Of a stretch of DNA of 59,305 bases, positions 1 through 9,250 are shown piece after piece (within the stretch, counting starts at the first letter, position 1; each line of letters opens with the position of its first letter). A program made the translations under genes and the position numbers. This DNA comes from Cyanobium usitatum str. Tous (lineage in GTDB: Bacteria > Cyanobacteriota > Cyanobacteriia > PCC-6307 > Cyanobiaceae): assembly GCF_003011885.1 (NCBI RefSeq), contig NZ_PXXO01000014.1, positions 1 to 59,305 of the forward strand, given 5' to 3'. Under the pieces are notes generated by a model. That model was not told the origin of the DNA and did not search any database. It was given only the letters and a program-made list of their open reading frames with translations.

Positions 1-49
<49 letters not shown>

Positions 50-847
50 TTCACGTCCTATCGGCTTTCGCCTCAACCTGAATTGCTTCTCACCCGCTTC
101 AACCCACTGGCGCAGGTCTCACAGTTGGAGCCCCTTCCTCTGACAGAAGGTTTCAAAGAGTGCATTCAGAAATTTCTTTCCTCTTGACTTTCCCGAATCC
201 CAGATCCGGTCGCGCTCGCCTCTCCCATCGGCACACCAGCTCCTGTTCCCTCGTGAGAAGGCAACAAAAACCAACCAACAGGCGCGTCACGCTTGTTCTT
301 TTTTGACGGGACCTCACACCTTCACTGCTATTTCCGTCACTAGCTGATCTCTCAGCTAATAAAACCAAAGCTCCAACACCCTCCCTCTCAGGCGGTGCAG
401 GCTCCCTTGGTCCGTGACGCAGTGAAAGCGTCAGTTCCTAAACTTTTTAGTTGTCCAGGTGCTTCCGCTTCCTCCCCCTCTCGGGAGTTCTCGGCGGAAC
501 GTCGCCTCTCAGCGACTCAGAAAACCTACAACACCGTCGGCTCTCGCCTTCTTCGTCGTAAGCCTGCTCGCTTCGGGTTCTTCCCCCTTGCGCGCAGTCC
601 AAAAACATATCACCTCCTATGCCCTTCTGGCAAGGACCCGTATCGAGCGCGACAGCGCTTCAAGCCAAAACCATTGCGGCCAGGCATTTAGGTGCATTCC
701 ATTTGCCGCCTTCCCCCTGGCGCCGCTGCAGGCCTTTCAGCGCCAAATGCGCCAAGAGCACCAATAGGGGACGCCACTGGGGCAGGGAAGCTCCCAGAGC
801 TCTGCCAGGGACGGGCCAAAGCAGCTGAAAGAGCCTCTCTATTCATG
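50..847 (-). other. rRNA operon leader and promoter region, no protein gene
   Basis: About 800 bases between the petD terminator and the 16S start. Open frames here are short, poor in protein-like composition and give no recognisable domain. The stretch must hold the rRNA promoter(s) and the 5' leader with processing and antitermination signals. I could not place the box elements with confidence. It is locally pyrimidine-rich on the plus strand. Confidence 0.6.
604..633 (-). promoter_or_regulatory. candidate rRNA promoter (weak call)
   Basis: Read leftward there is a TTGCCA hexamer (628-633) and a TATGTT hexamer (604-609) with 18 bases between them, which fits a sigma-70 promoter directed at the rRNA operon. 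It lies about 550 bases upstream of 16S. This is pattern matching only; other combinations in the leader could be used instead. Confidence 0.25.
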
Positions 848-851
848 CCAT

Positions 852-880
852 AAAAAAAGCCGCGACCAAAGTCGCGGCTT
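852..880 (-). terminator. rho-independent terminator of petBD
   Basis: A perfect 8-bp stem (GCCGCGAC/GTCGCGGC, 859-866 with 871-878) has a 4-base loop and is followed, in the leftward direction, by seven Ts (852-858). It sits about 50 bases beyond the petD stop and separates petBD from the rRNA leader transcribed in the same direction. Confidence 0.9.
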
Positions 881-927
881 AATGAGGGGAGCTAGACAGA
901 GTGCCTATGCAGATTTGGTCCTAAATC

Positions 928-1410
928 TCAGAACAGACCAAGGGTGAGTGACTTGTCGATCGGCATAGCTGCGCCAATGCCGAGATAAATCGCAAACACC
1001 GTGCCGAACAAGAAGGTGGCCATGGCCACGGGCCTGCGGAAAGGATTCTGAAACTTGTTGAAACTCTCGATGAAGGGCACCAGCATCAGGCCCAGGGGGA
1101 TCATCGTCTGCAGGGCAATGCCCAAAAGCTTGTTAGGAACGACCCTGAGGATCTGGAAGACCGGATACAGGTACCACTCAGGCAGGATCTCGAGCGGGGT
1201 TGCAAACGGATCAGCCTTGTCGCCCAGCATGGCCGGATCCATGACTGCCAGACCAACCATGCAGCCAATGGTCCCGAGGATTACCACGGGGAACATGTAG
1301 AGGAGGTCGTTGGGCCAGGCTGGCTCACCGTAGTAATTGTGACCCATGCCCTTCGCCAACTTGGCGCGGAGCTTGGGATCGGTGAGATCGGGCTTCTTAA
1401 GGATGTGCAT
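928..1410 (-). CDS. petD: cytochrome b6f complex subunit IV
   Basis: Subunit IV (160 residues) of the thylakoid cytochrome b6f complex, which carries electrons from plastoquinol to plastocyanin or cytochrome c6. The N-terminus [20 protein letters not shown] and the [13 protein letters not shown] segment (Qo-site PEWY) are diagnostic, and three membrane spans follow, as in the family. The frame is open further upstream, but the ATG at 1410 matches the usual PetD start and length, so I use it. The gene follows petB by about 90 bases in the same direction, as in cyanobacteria generally, and ends just before a strong terminator. Confidence 0.97.
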   Translation of the reverse strand: MHILKKPDLTDPKLRAKLAKGMGHNYYGEPAWPNDLLYMFPVVILGTIGCMVGLAVMDPAMLGDKADPFATPLEILPEWYLYPVFQILRVVPNKLLGIALQTMIPLGLMLVPFIESFNKFQNPFRRPVAMATFLFGTVFAIYLGIGAAMPIDKSLTLGLF

Positions 1411-1498
1411 GGCAGCTGCCGGCAGCAGGGATCTTTGTGGTGATGGTGTGGAGCTTAAGGGGTGAGATTCGGGAGGCGAGAGGCCCCGAATCAATAGG

Positions 1499-2182
1499 TC
1501 ACAAGGGACCAGAGATGCCCTGCTTCCGGATCATCAGGAAGTGCATCAGCATGAAAACGGCAAGCAGCCAAGGCATAACGAAGGTGTGCAGGCTGTAAAA
1601 GCGGGTCAGGGTGGACTGACCAACGCTCTCTCCACCGCGGAGAAGCTCAACCATGAAATCTCCGATTACCGGCACAGCCGCGGGGACTCCAGAAACAATT
1701 TTGACAGCCCAGTAGCCGAGTTGATCCCAAGGCAAGGAGTAGCCGGTAACGCCGAAGGAAACGGTGATCACCGCCATGGTGACGCCCGTAACCCAGGTGA
1801 GCTCCCTAGGACGCTTGAAACCACCGGTGAGATAAACGCGGAAGACGTGCAGGATCAGCATCAGCACCATCATCGAGGCGCTCCAGCGGTGCACAGACCT
1901 GATCAACCAGCCAAAGCTGACGTCAGTCATGAGGTACTGGACAGAGGAATAGGCCTCGGCCACCGTTGGCTTGTAATAGAAGGTCATCGCAAACCCAGTG
2001 GCGAACTGGATCAGGAAGCACACCAGGGTGATGCCGCCCAGGCAGTAAAAAATGTTGACGTGGGGGGGCACGTATTTCGACGAGATGTCGTCGGCAATCG
2101 ACTGGATCTCAAGGCGCTCGTCGAACCAGTTGTAAACCGGGTTCGAAGCCTGTCCGGAGTTTCCAGCAGGAGTGTTCGCCAT
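1499..2182 (-). CDS. petB: cytochrome b6
   Basis: Cytochrome b6 (227 residues), the heme-binding transmembrane subunit of the b6f complex. Four membrane spans are visible. Histidine ligands are in the RSVHRWSAS and [10 protein letters not shown] segments and in the SLHTFVMPW and [10 protein letters not shown] segments. The [11 protein letters not shown] motif is typical. The first 15 or so residues ([15 protein letters not shown]) are a little longer than in many homologues, which usually begin just before the VYxWFxERLEIQ motif seen here at about residue 17. It is divergently arranged with ctpA, with fewer than 110 bases between the possible starts, so the two share a promoter region. Confidence 0.97.
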   Translation of the reverse strand: MANTPAGNSGQASNPVYNWFDERLEIQSIADDISSKYVPPHVNIFYCLGGITLVCFLIQFATGFAMTFYYKPTVAEAYSSVQYLMTDVSFGWLIRSVHRWSASMMVLMLILHVFRVYLTGGFKRPRELTWVTGVTMAVITVSFGVTGYSLPWDQLGYWAVKIVSGVPAAVPVIGDFMVELLRGGESVGQSTLTRFYSLHTFVMPWLLAVFMLMHFLMIRKQGISGPL

Positions 2183-2199
2183 GCAGCTGGGAGGTTTGG

Positions 2200-3510
2200 T
2201 TGCGAGAGTCTACCGATGACCTCGAGCCGCTCGTGAGTGCCCCGCCCATTAGGCCAGCGCCTTCTAAACCGTTTGCAACAGCCGTGAAAAACCGCTTGGC
2301 AACACTGCTGCAGCATTTGCTTGGCACCGTGCTGGGCTTGGCACTGCTGGCAGCCAACTGCGCGACGGCCTTGGCCCTCAGCGATACCCAGCAGCTGGTG
2401 GTTGAGGCATGGCGCTTAGTGAACCAGAGCTACGTGGATCCAGGCCGCTTTGAAACGGTGCATTGGAAGCGGCTGCGCCAAAAAGCGCTCGAGCAACCAA
2501 TCAACAGCTCAGGCGATGCCTACGACGCCATCGAATCAATGCTCACCCCCCTTGGGGATCCCTATACCCGTCTTTTGCGGCCTGCCGACTACGCCACCCT
2601 CCGCTCCAACACTCAGGGCACCGTGACCGGAGTGGGACTGCAGCTGGGCTTGCGCAGTAACGACCAAGCAGTCGTTGTGATCGCCCCCCTGGACGGCTCC
2701 CCCGCCGCTGAAGCCCTTATCCCTAGTGGCGCCGAGGTACTGCAGGTAGATGGCCAGGACACTGGGCTGCTGGGGCTGGAACGCACCGCAGCCGCCCTGC
2801 GCGGCCCCGCCGGAAGCCGGGTGCTGGTGCAACTCAACATGCAAGGACAGCCGCGCGAAGTGGAGCTCGAACGGCGGGAGGTGGAGCTGCGTCCGGTGCG
2901 CAGCAAGCGGCTGCGGGTGGGAGAGCACACCCTCGGTTACCTGCGTATCACCCAATTTTCTGAACCGGTGCCCCAGGACGTACAGGAAGCCCTCGCCGAT
3001 CTCAACAGCAAGGCGATCGAGGGACTGATTCTTGATCTGCGCAACAACTCCGGCGGGCTGGTGAGCGCCGGCTTAGCCGTGGCCGACGACCTGCTCAATG
3101 GCGAGCCCATCGTGGAAACCCAGGACCGTGATGGACTCAGCTCGCCCCAACAAGCCAACCCCGGCATGCTCTTCGACGGGCCGATGCTCACCCTGGTGAA
3201 CGGCGGCACAGCTAGTGCCAGCGAAATCCTTGCGGGAGCACTTCAAGACAATGGCCGCAGTGAGCTGGTGGGAGCTCAAACCTTCGGCAAAGGGCTGATT
3301 CAGACCCTGATACCCCTGGGCGACACCAGTGGCCTGGCCGTAACCGTGGCCCGTTACCTCACCCCCAGTGGCAGGGACATTCAGCACCAGGGAATCGCAC
3401 CGGATCTAGTGCTGCCCGAACCCGAACCCTTGGATCCCGGCGGTGAGGGTGACGGCTGGCTTGATGCCGCGGGCCGCTTGCTGGCCAGCCGGCTTGAAGC
3501 GACCCTCTGA
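2200..3510 (+). CDS. ctpA: carboxyl-terminal processing protease (D1 processing)
   Basis: S41-family serine protease that trims the C-terminal extension of precursor D1 in the thylakoid lumen. Features in order: an N-terminal hydrophobic export segment (about residues 30-58), a PDZ domain (about 130-215), then the catalytic domain. The catalytic pair is visible as Ser339 (within GTASASEIL) and Lys364 (within TFGKGLIQT), 25 residues apart as in D1 proteases. The TTG start at 2200 is chosen because a GGGAGG sequence lies just upstream. GTG codons at 2233 and 2284 would give shorter leaders and a more conventional signal peptide. It is divergent from petBD, a common cyanobacterial arrangement. 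Confidence 0.93.
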   Translation: MRESTDDLEPLVSAPPIRPAPSKPFATAVKNRLATLLQHLLGTVLGLALLAANCATALALSDTQQLVVEAWRLVNQSYVDPGRFETVHWKRLRQKALEQPINSSGDAYDAIESMLTPLGDPYTRLLRPADYATLRSNTQGTVTGVGLQLGLRSNDQAVVVIAPLDGSPAAEALIPSGAEVLQVDGQDTGLLGLERTAAALRGPAGSRVLVQLNMQGQPREVELERREVELRPVRSKRLRVGEHTLGYLRITQFSEPVPQDVQEALADLNSKAIEGLILDLRNNSGGLVSAGLAVADDLLNGEPIVETQDRDGLSSPQQANPGMLFDGPMLTLVNGGTASASEILAGALQDNGRSELVGAQTFGKGLIQTLIPLGDTSGLAVTVARYLTPSGRDIQHQGIAPDLVLPEPEPLDPGGEGDGWLDAAGRLLASRLEATL

Positions 3511-3512
3511 AT

Positions 3513-4754
3513 ATGGGAGAGCGCACGTATCACGATCCACTGCACGGAGCGATTCGACTCGATCGCACCGATCCAGCTGAAGCCCTGGCCATCGACCTAA
3601 TCGATTCCGCTCCCTTCCAGCGCTTGCGCCGAGTACGTCAATTGGGCCCAGCCTTTCTGACCTTCCATGGAGCCGAGTCCAGCCGCTTCACCCATTCCCT
3701 CGGGGTGCTGCACCTAGCCCGCCTAGCCCTGCAACAGCTGGAGCGTCACCACCTTGAACTGGCGGAACATCGAGCCGTGCTCTACGCCGCGGCGCTGCTG
3801 CACGATGTGGGCCACGCTCCCCTGAGCCACTCCGGCGAGGAGATGTATGGGCTGCACCACGAGGCTTGGTCGGGGCGTCTAATCCGGGAGCATCCGGCCT
3901 TGCGCGACCGCCTCGAAGCCCACTCCCCCGGCACGGCCAGCGTCGTGGCCGACCTGCTAGAGCACGGCCGCCACCCCTGCCCGGCGATCAAGGCCCTAGT
4001 GAGCAGCCAGCTGGACTGCGACCGGCTCGATTACCTGGTCCGCGATAGCTACAGCACGGGCACTACCTACGGGCGGCTGGATCTCGAGCGGATCCTGGCC
4101 GCCTTCACCTTGGCTCCCGATGGCCAGCTGGCGATCACCCCAAAGGGCCTGATGGCCGTGGAGCACTACCTGGTGGTGCGCAACCTGATGTATCGCAGCG
4201 TCTACAACCACCGGCTCAACGTGGTGTGCAACTGGCTGCTCAACCAGGCCATCGCCACCGCCCGACGCCTGGGGCCAAAGCGAGTTTGGGCCGACCAAGT
4301 GATGGGCCGCTGGCTGTGGCACTGCGAAGCTCTCGATCTGGAGTCTTTTCTTGCCAACGACGACATCCGCACTGGCTACCACCTGATGCGCTGGATGGAA
4401 GAGGGCCCGGCCGAACTGCAGGATCCTTGCGGTCGACTGCTGGAGCGGCGTCTACTCAAGGCCACGGATGTGAGTCACTGCAGCCCCGCCCAGCGACTGG
4501 AGCTCCTAGCTGCAGCGAGGCAGTTAAGCGAAGCAGAGGGCCTGAGCGCCGAAACGAGCTGCGGCCTACAGCAGCGCCAGAGCCGCGGTTATCACCCCTA
4601 TAAGGGTGGGCTGCGCCTTTGGGATGGCGAGCACCTACAGGCCCTGGAGCAGCGCTCAAACCTGGTGCAAAGCCTCACTGTTGAAGTCGAGCTGGCCTGG
4701 CTGATCCATCCCGGTGAGGTGGCACCTAAGTTGCGCCAATTGCTAGGGCGCTGA
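3513..4754 (+). CDS. HD-superfamily phosphohydrolase (dGTPase/SAMHD1-like)
   Basis: A 413-residue protein of the HD phosphohydrolase superfamily, in the branch related to dNTP triphosphohydrolases. The metal-binding signature is clear: RFTHSLGVLH near residue 60, LLHDVGHAPLSH with His97-Asp98, then SQLDCDRLDYLVRDS further on, which supplies the last Asp. The N-terminus DPLHGAIRLD and FQRLRRVRQLG are typical of this branch. It starts 2 bases after the ctpA stop and is followed by minC after 6 bases, so co-transcription is likely. The substrate cannot be told from sequence; nucleotide hydrolysis is known for relatives but not shown here. Confidence 0.85.
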   Translation: MGERTYHDPLHGAIRLDRTDPAEALAIDLIDSAPFQRLRRVRQLGPAFLTFHGAESSRFTHSLGVLHLARLALQQLERHHLELAEHRAVLYAAALLHDVGHAPLSHSGEEMYGLHHEAWSGRLIREHPALRDRLEAHSPGTASVVADLLEHGRHPCPAIKALVSSQLDCDRLDYLVRDSYSTGTTYGRLDLERILAAFTLAPDGQLAITPKGLMAVEHYLVVRNLMYRSVYNHRLNVVCNWLLNQAIATARRLGPKRVWADQVMGRWLWHCEALDLESFLANDDIRTGYHLMRWMEEGPAELQDPCGRLLERRLLKATDVSHCSPAQRLELLAAARQLSEAEGLSAETSCGLQQRQSRGYHPYKGGLRLWDGEHLQALEQRSNLVQSLTVEVELAWLIHPGEVAPKLRQLLGR

Positions 4755-4760
4755 GGGAGA

Positions 4761-5489
4761 ATGGGGATGGAGATAGGGCCGGGAACGGAGTTGGAGCCTG
4801 CTCGCGGAGCCTTGTTGGTTGCAGACGAATCTGGGCGAGGCAGCCACCGGCTAGTGCTGCCCGCCTCTTGCCAGACCCCTTTGCCCGCTCTGGTGCAACA
4901 AGCAATCGATAGCGGCGCCCTGCTGGCTAATCGGCCAATCGAGGGCCAGGTGCTGCTCGAGGCTGGGGCCTGGCGTATCGGCCTAAGCCAACTTGGCGAG
5001 CTGCAGCGCACCCTGAACGGCCGGGGGCTTGAGCTGGTGACGATCTGCAGCAGTCAGCCCCACACCCACGTAGCAGCTGCGGGGCTGGGAATCTTGAGCC
5101 AGTGGCCTAATTCGGCCGCTCCTACTAGCCCCGCCAAACCAGATTCCGACCTGCAAGTGCATCAGGGCACCCTGCGCTCCGGCGACCATCTGGAAACATC
5201 GGGCAGCGTGCTGCTGCTTGGGGACGTAAACCCAGGGGCACGGATTTCAGCCGCAGGCCATGTGCTGGTGTGGGGGCGATTGAGGGGTGTTGCCCACGCC
5301 GGCTGCCAGGGCGACAACTTCGCCCGCATCGTGGCCCTGCAACTACGACCGCTGCAGCTGCGCATTGCCGGGGCGGTGGCCAGGGGCCCCGAGGGCGCCC
5401 CCCCAGCCGGGTTTGCCGAAGAAGCTCGGATAGTGGCGGGCGCCATCCAAATAGACCCGGCCCAACCAGTCTGGCCCCTTAGCGGTTAA
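4761..5489 (+). CDS. minC: septum-site determining protein MinC
   Basis: Inhibitor of FtsZ ring assembly; MinD carries it to the membrane. The C-terminal half has the MinC beta-helix signature: HQGTLRSGDHLETSGSVLLL, GDVNPGARISAAGHVLVWGR, LRGVAHAGCQGD, FARIVALQLRPLQLRIAG. The N-terminal half is much more divergent, as is usual. A GGGAGA box lies just before the ATG. The last 11 bases overlap the end of the convergent chromate-transporter gene. In many picocyanobacteria minD follows directly; here it lies 2.26 kb away, beyond an inverted three-gene cassette. Confidence 0.92.
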   Translation: MGMEIGPGTELEPARGALLVADESGRGSHRLVLPASCQTPLPALVQQAIDSGALLANRPIEGQVLLEAGAWRIGLSQLGELQRTLNGRGLELVTICSSQPHTHVAAAGLGILSQWPNSAAPTSPAKPDSDLQVHQGTLRSGDHLETSGSVLLLGDVNPGARISAAGHVLVWGRLRGVAHAGCQGDNFARIVALQLRPLQLRIAGAVARGPEGAPPAGFAEEARIVAGAIQIDPAQPVWPLSG

Positions 5490-6081
5490 TTACACCCAGA
5501 CCGCCCAGTACACCGGCCACCGCCATAAACCAGAGCGGCGAAATGCGGGTGCGCAACATCAGCACGCAAACCAGCACTGACACCACCACCCCAGCCCAAT
5601 TGGTGTCAGCCGTGCGCAGAATCTTGAGCCCCACGGCAAACAAAATTCCTAAGGTTATTGGCCCTAGGCCTCGCTCAAACGCCACGCGCCAGGGGGAGTG
5701 TTCAAGGCGCTTCCAACTAAGGCAGGCCATGACCATCAGCAAGGTAGAGGGCAACAGGATCGCTGCTTCGGCGCCGTAGGCGCAGAGCAGGGCCCAGAAA
5801 GGCCCCTCCCGCCAGCCGGCCCCGAGACCAAGCAAACCCACCAACATTGAGCTGGGACCAGGTGCCGCCTCCGCCAGGGCATAAAGATCGGCGAATTGGG
5901 TATTAGTGAGCCAGCAAAACTGGGCCACCGCCAAATGGTGATATTCCGCCAGCAGGGTGTTGCCACCGCCAAGTGAAAACAGCGACAGCGATAAAAACTG
6001 CCACAGCACCTGCACCAAGGTGCCCAAATCCGAGAGGCGAGCTGGCTCACACGCCACCGCCGCGGCCAGCAGCCCACTCAT
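5479..6081 (-). CDS. chromate transporter (CHR) domain protein, second half-unit
   Basis: About 200 residues, a single CHR domain of the half-size type. FLSLSLFSLGGGNTLLAEYH and ALAEAAPGPSSMLVGLLG carry the conserved GG and PGP motifs. Five to six hydrophobic spans follow. Half-size CHR proteins usually occur as adjacent pairs that work together in anion or chromate export; the partner lies immediately upstream. I chose the ATG at 6081 because it overlaps the upstream stop as ATGA, which implies translational coupling; a TTG 30 bases earlier also keeps the frame open. Substrate specificity is not provable from sequence. The end overlaps minC convergently. Confidence 0.85.
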   Translation of the reverse strand: MSGLLAAAVACEPARLSDLGTLVQVLWQFLSLSLFSLGGGNTLLAEYHHLAVAQFCWLTNTQFADLYALAEAAPGPSSMLVGLLGLGAGWREGPFWALLCAYGAEAAILLPSTLLMVMACLSWKRLEHSPWRVAFERGLGPITLGILFAVGLKILRTADTNWAGVVVSVLVCVLMLRTRISPLWFMAVAGVLGGLGVINR

Positions 6082-6629
6082 GGATTGCTCTGCCGGCGGG
6101 GCCAATACCAAGCCATGGCCAAGGGACCGGCGATCAACACCACTGGAATCAAGCGCTGGTCAAACAAGCTGAGTGCCAGAAAGACCACCACAGCAAGCAA
6201 CAAAGCAACCCGATCATTCCAATACTGATCAAGAATCTTGAAACCCATGGAAAGGGCCATCCCCGCTGCCGCAGCCACCACCCCGGCCAGCACCCGATCT
6301 ACCGAGGGGATGGTGTGGAAATGGAAATAGGCCAAACCCAGCCCCATCAACAGGCTGAAGGGGAGCAGCAACATGCCGGCCAGGGCTACTAAAGCGCCTG
6401 GCAAACCGTGGAACTCGGCGCCGATGTACACGGCCATGTTGATCTGGTTTGGCCCGGGGAAAAGGCGGGCAACCGTGAGTCCGGTGAGGAATTGCTCGTT
6501 GGACATCCAACGGCGCTGCTCGACCACAATCCGCTGGCTCCAGGCTGACAGGCCACCACCAAAGGCCGAGAGCGCCACCTGGAGCATCCCCCAGAACAAC
6601 TCAGAAAGGCTGGGGCGCCGCTCAGTCAT
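6078..6629 (-). CDS. chromate transporter (CHR) domain protein, first half-unit
   Basis: A 183-residue half-size CHR protein. LSELFWGMLQVALSAFGGGL and LTVARLFPGPNQINMAVYIG contain the GGG and FPGPNQ motifs of the family. Several membrane spans follow. The frame is open for another 59 codons upstream, but that part lies inside the phospholipase-like gene; the ATG at 6629 (MTERRPSLSEL) overlaps that gene's stop by 8 bases and matches the family start. It forms a translationally coupled pair with the gene at 5479. It is probably one of two subunits of a chromate or related anion efflux system, or a remnant physiological transporter. Confidence 0.85.
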   Translation of the reverse strand: MTERRPSLSELFWGMLQVALSAFGGGLSAWSQRIVVEQRRWMSNEQFLTGLTVARLFPGPNQINMAVYIGAEFHGLPGALVALAGMLLLPFSLLMGLGLAYFHFHTIPSVDRVLAGVVAAAAGMALSMGFKILDQYWNDRVALLLAVVVFLALSLFDQRLIPVVLIAGPLAMAWYWPRRQSNP

Positions 6630-7638
6630 GGACGAAGTGGGGATCTGGTGGCAATTCGCCGTCCTCGTGCAGGCTGGGATCAAGGGGATCTGGAGCGTGA
6701 TATTTCTTTGCCGCATCCCAATCAGCCTGGAAGGTGCTGCGCAGCCTCTCCACCACCTCGGGGGCATCGGATTCGATGCCAAGCTCGCGCCGCAGATCAA
6801 AGGCACTGCGATCGATGTTCATGGAACCGGTCTGGGCGTAGGCACCGTCAACCAAAAGCAACTTGGCGTGCAGTTTTAGATGCTTCTGCCGCCGCACCTT
6901 CACACCAAAGCGCTCCATTACCCGCAGCGAAGAGAATGTGTCGTAGATGTCCCAGTCGGAGATGCCGTGCTTGCCACCACAGAGGAAGCGCACCTTCACG
7001 CCGCGCTCCCGGGCCGAAATTATTCTCTCCAAAATCACCGCATCCACAAATTTTGGGTGCTGAATCCAAAGGCTTTCGAGCGCCATATCAATGATCCTGG
7101 CCATCTGGCCGCGGCTGTGAACGCTGCTCCACACCAGGCCCACAGTGAGATCGGGATGGAAAAAGCTGCGGTTCCAGTCGGCCTCAAAGCAAGCGATCAC
7201 CTGCTCCACCACAGGCACTGCATAACTGACGACCCCGTAGTCACGGGTCTCAGTGAAGTATTTGTCGCTGAGGTTAAAGGTGGCAATTAGCACGCAGGTG
7301 GAATCGACCACCAGCGACTTCTCATGGGTGACTGGAAAGGCTTCGCTGGTCCAGGCCACCTGAATGCCGCAGGCATCGAGGCGGTCATGGGCCTCATCAT
7401 TCCAACGGTCACCGCCGGAGGTGTGCGGATTGAGCATCACCCGCACCAGCACGCCACGCTGCTGAGCCCGGATCAAGGCCTGCTCAATGGTCTCCGACTG
7501 CAACTTGAACTGCTTGATCCGAAGTGTCTCTTGGGCAGAGTCGATCAAAGCCACCACAGCCACTGCGCCGTCATCGGGCATCACCAGCAGCTGCTGGTGA
7601 TGGTGCAGATGGTTAGGCCCACCTGGGGTTTGGGTCAT
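6622..7638 (-). CDS. phospholipase D-like (HKD) family protein
   Basis: A 338-residue protein with two PLD-like domains. The first catalytic motif is seen as THEKSLVVDS (His105, Lys107) with an FNLSDKYFTE continuation. The second is KLHAKLLLVDGAYAQTGSMN (His257, Lys259, Asp264). Two HxK motifs are what a working PLD, cardiolipin-synthase or Nuc-type enzyme needs. There is no signal peptide or strong membrane span, so a soluble phosphodiesterase or transferase is likely. It heads an inverted operon with the two CHR half-transporters (8-base overlap), which sits between minC and minD. Why it pairs with a chromate-type transporter is unclear. Confidence 0.8.
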   Translation of the reverse strand: MTQTPGGPNHLHHHQQLLVMPDDGAVAVVALIDSAQETLRIKQFKLQSETIEQALIRAQQRGVLVRVMLNPHTSGGDRWNDEAHDRLDACGIQVAWTSEAFPVTHEKSLVVDSTCVLIATFNLSDKYFTETRDYGVVSYAVPVVEQVIACFEADWNRSFFHPDLTVGLVWSSVHSRGQMARIIDMALESLWIQHPKFVDAVILERIISARERGVKVRFLCGGKHGISDWDIYDTFSSLRVMERFGVKVRRQKHLKLHAKLLLVDGAYAQTGSMNIDRSAFDLRRELGIESDAPEVVERLRSTFQADWDAAKKYHAPDPLDPSLHEDGELPPDPHFVHD

Positions 7639-7753
7639 CCCTTCTCAGAGCCTGAACACCCCTTTTAGAGCAGCTGCCGCCAGTAGCAATGCCAGCCCCA
7701 ATACCTGCAACTCAAGGTTTTGGCCTTAACCTGCCCTCAATCCAGCCTGTGCC

Positions 7754-8572
7754 GTGGCAGCCACGTCTACCCGCTACATCCTGATCTGCTCCGGCAAAGG
7801 AGGCGTGGGCAAAACCACCCTCACCGCCAACCTCGGCATAGCCCTTGCCAAGCAAGGGGCTCGCACCGCCGTGCTCGATGCCGACTTCGGCCTACGCAAC
7901 CTCGACTTGTTGCTCGGCCTAGAAAACAGGATCGTTTACACAGCCCAGGAGGTGCTGGCCGAAACCTGTCGCCTCGAGCAAGCATTGGTGAAACATAAGC
8001 AGGAGCCAAATCTGGCCCTGCTTCCCGCTGGCAATCCACGGATGCTCGAGTGGCTCCAGCCCGACGACATGCGCATGATCGCTGCCATGCTCGGCGAGCA
8101 ATTCGATTACGTTTTAATCGATGCGCCGGCGGGCATTGAGGGCGGCTTCAAGAACGCCATGGCGGCTGCACGCGAAGCAATCGTGGTCACAACACCGGAG
8201 GTTTCGGCCGTGCGAGATGCCGACCGGGTGATTGGCCTGCTCAACAGTGAAGGCGTAAAGCCAATCCAGCTGGTGCTGAACCGGGTGCGGCCCAAAATGA
8301 TGGCAAATCAGGAGATGCTGGCCGTCAGCGATGTCACCGACATCCTGGCCCTGCCCCTACTTGGACTCGTGCTGGAAGACGAACAGGTGATAGTGAGCAC
8401 CAACCGCGGTGAGCCCCTCACCCTCACGGGCAATAGTTCACCTGCTGGCCGCGCCTACACCAATGTGGCCCGCCGCCTGCAGGGTGAAGAGGTGCCGCTG
8501 ATCGATCCGAGCAAAGAGCGCCAAGGCTTGCGCGCCACGATCGGGCGACTGATGCAAACCAGGATCTTCTGA
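7754..8572 (+). CDS. minD: septum-site determining ATPase MinD
   Basis: A 272-residue ParA/MinD-family ATPase that recruits MinC to the membrane. The deviant Walker A KGGVGKTT lies at about residues 15-22, [19 protein letters not shown] follows, and [10 protein letters not shown] is the Walker B region. The C-terminus ([10 protein letters not shown]...[15 protein letters not shown]) holds the amphipathic membrane-targeting helix. The GTG start at 7754 leads directly into the conserved [16 protein letters not shown]. minE follows 5 bases after the stop. The short region upstream (7639-7753) must hold the promoter now that minC is displaced. Confidence 0.96.
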   Translation: MAATSTRYILICSGKGGVGKTTLTANLGIALAKQGARTAVLDADFGLRNLDLLLGLENRIVYTAQEVLAETCRLEQALVKHKQEPNLALLPAGNPRMLEWLQPDDMRMIAAMLGEQFDYVLIDAPAGIEGGFKNAMAAAREAIVVTTPEVSAVRDADRVIGLLNSEGVKPIQLVLNRVRPKMMANQEMLAVSDVTDILALPLLGLVLEDEQVIVSTNRGEPLTLTGNSSPAGRAYTNVARRLQGEEVPLIDPSKERQGLRATIGRLMQTRIF

Positions 8573-8577
8573 AGCCG

Positions 8578-8892
8578 ATGACCTTGCTTGATGTGATCAA
8601 CAAACTGTTGGGGCGGCAGCCCGCCAGTGCCAACACGGCTAAGCAGCGACTGCAGTTGGTGCTCGCCCACGACCGCAGCGACCTCAATCCCGAGCTGCTG
8701 CAACAAATGCGCCGCGAAATCCTTGAGGTTGTGAGTCGTTATGTGGAAATCGACTTTGAGGAAGGGGATGTGACCCTGGAAACGGAGGACCGAGTCACGG
8801 CCCTCGTAGCCAACCTGCCGATTCGGCGGGCCAAGCTGCCGGCTCCCGCCCCTATCCCTGAGCCAACCCTGGAGAACGAGCTCAGTTCCTGA
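8578..8892 (+). CDS. minE: cell division topological specificity factor MinE
   Basis: A 104-residue MinE. The N-terminal amphipathic [12 protein letters not shown] is followed by the MinD-interacting helix ([21 protein letters not shown]) and the dimerising domain ([16 protein letters not shown], then [22 protein letters not shown]). It carries a proline-rich tail. It stimulates the MinD ATPase and restricts MinCD to the poles. It is five bases downstream of minD, so the two are surely co-transcribed. Confidence 0.96.
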   Translation: MTLLDVINKLLGRQPASANTAKQRLQLVLAHDRSDLNPELLQQMRREILEVVSRYVEIDFEEGDVTLETEDRVTALVANLPIRRAKLPAPAPIPEPTLENELSS

Positions 8893-8931
8893 GACGGTGT
8901 GGGAACTCTGAGGAGATGCCGCCCCAATGCC

Positions 8932-9144
8932 ATGCCCTGTTCAACCGCCTTCGAGCATTCAGAACTATCCGCCGCAGAGCGGCGTGTGCTCGAGCAACTG
9001 GAACGGGGCTACAGCAACAAGGCAATTGCCGCCGCCTTAATTCTCAGCAGGCGCACGGTCGAAAGTCATATGTCTAGCCTGCTGGCCAAAACCGGCTGCC
9101 AAAGCCGCACCCAGCTGCTGCTCTGGGCGCTGGGTGAGCGATAA
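8932..9144 (+). CDS. small LuxR-type helix-turn-helix protein
   Basis: About 70 residues, almost entirely one LuxR/GerE DNA-binding domain: LSAAERRVLEQLERGYSNKAIA, then LILSRRTVESHMSSLLAKTG, then SRTQLLLWAL. There is no receiver domain, so it is either a stand-alone regulator or works with a partner. The start is uncertain: a GTG at 8899, 6 bases after minE, would add 11 residues. I prefer the ATG at 8932, with a GAGGAG box somewhat far upstream. The gene sits between minE and tRNA-Thr in the same direction. Target genes cannot be inferred. Confidence 0.8.
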   Translation: MPCSTAFEHSELSAAERRVLEQLERGYSNKAIAAALILSRRTVESHMSSLLAKTGCQSRTQLLLWALGER

Positions 9145-9178
9145 GCTCAGAACAGGAAGCCGCCAAGCGACTTCCATT

Positions 9179-9250
9179 GCCGGCTTAGCTCAGTGGTAGA
9201 GCAGCGCTTTTGTAAAGCGAAGGCCATCGGTTCAAATCCGTTAGCCGGCT
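9179..9250 (+). tRNA. trnT: tRNA-Thr (anticodon TGT)
   Basis: A full cloverleaf: the acceptor GCCGGCT pairs with AGCCGGC, the D arm is GCTC..GAGC, the anticodon loop TTTGTAA has TGT at 9211-9213, and the T arm is around TTCAAAT. The outermost anticodon-stem pair is a G-A mismatch. CCA is not encoded. The tRNA marks the left edge of the accessory region that runs to about 24.2 kb; I found no second copy of its 3' end in the window. Confidence 0.97.

Noticed and set aside
153-828. Several short open frames in the rRNA leader
   Set aside because: Ser/Arg/Pro-rich translations with no domain, in an rRNA leader; treated as non-coding.
9179-9250. att site duplicated at the tRNA-Thr 3' end
   Set aside because: I looked for a second copy of the tRNA 3' end around 20-24 kb and found none, and no integrase gene is present, so site-specific integration is not supported.
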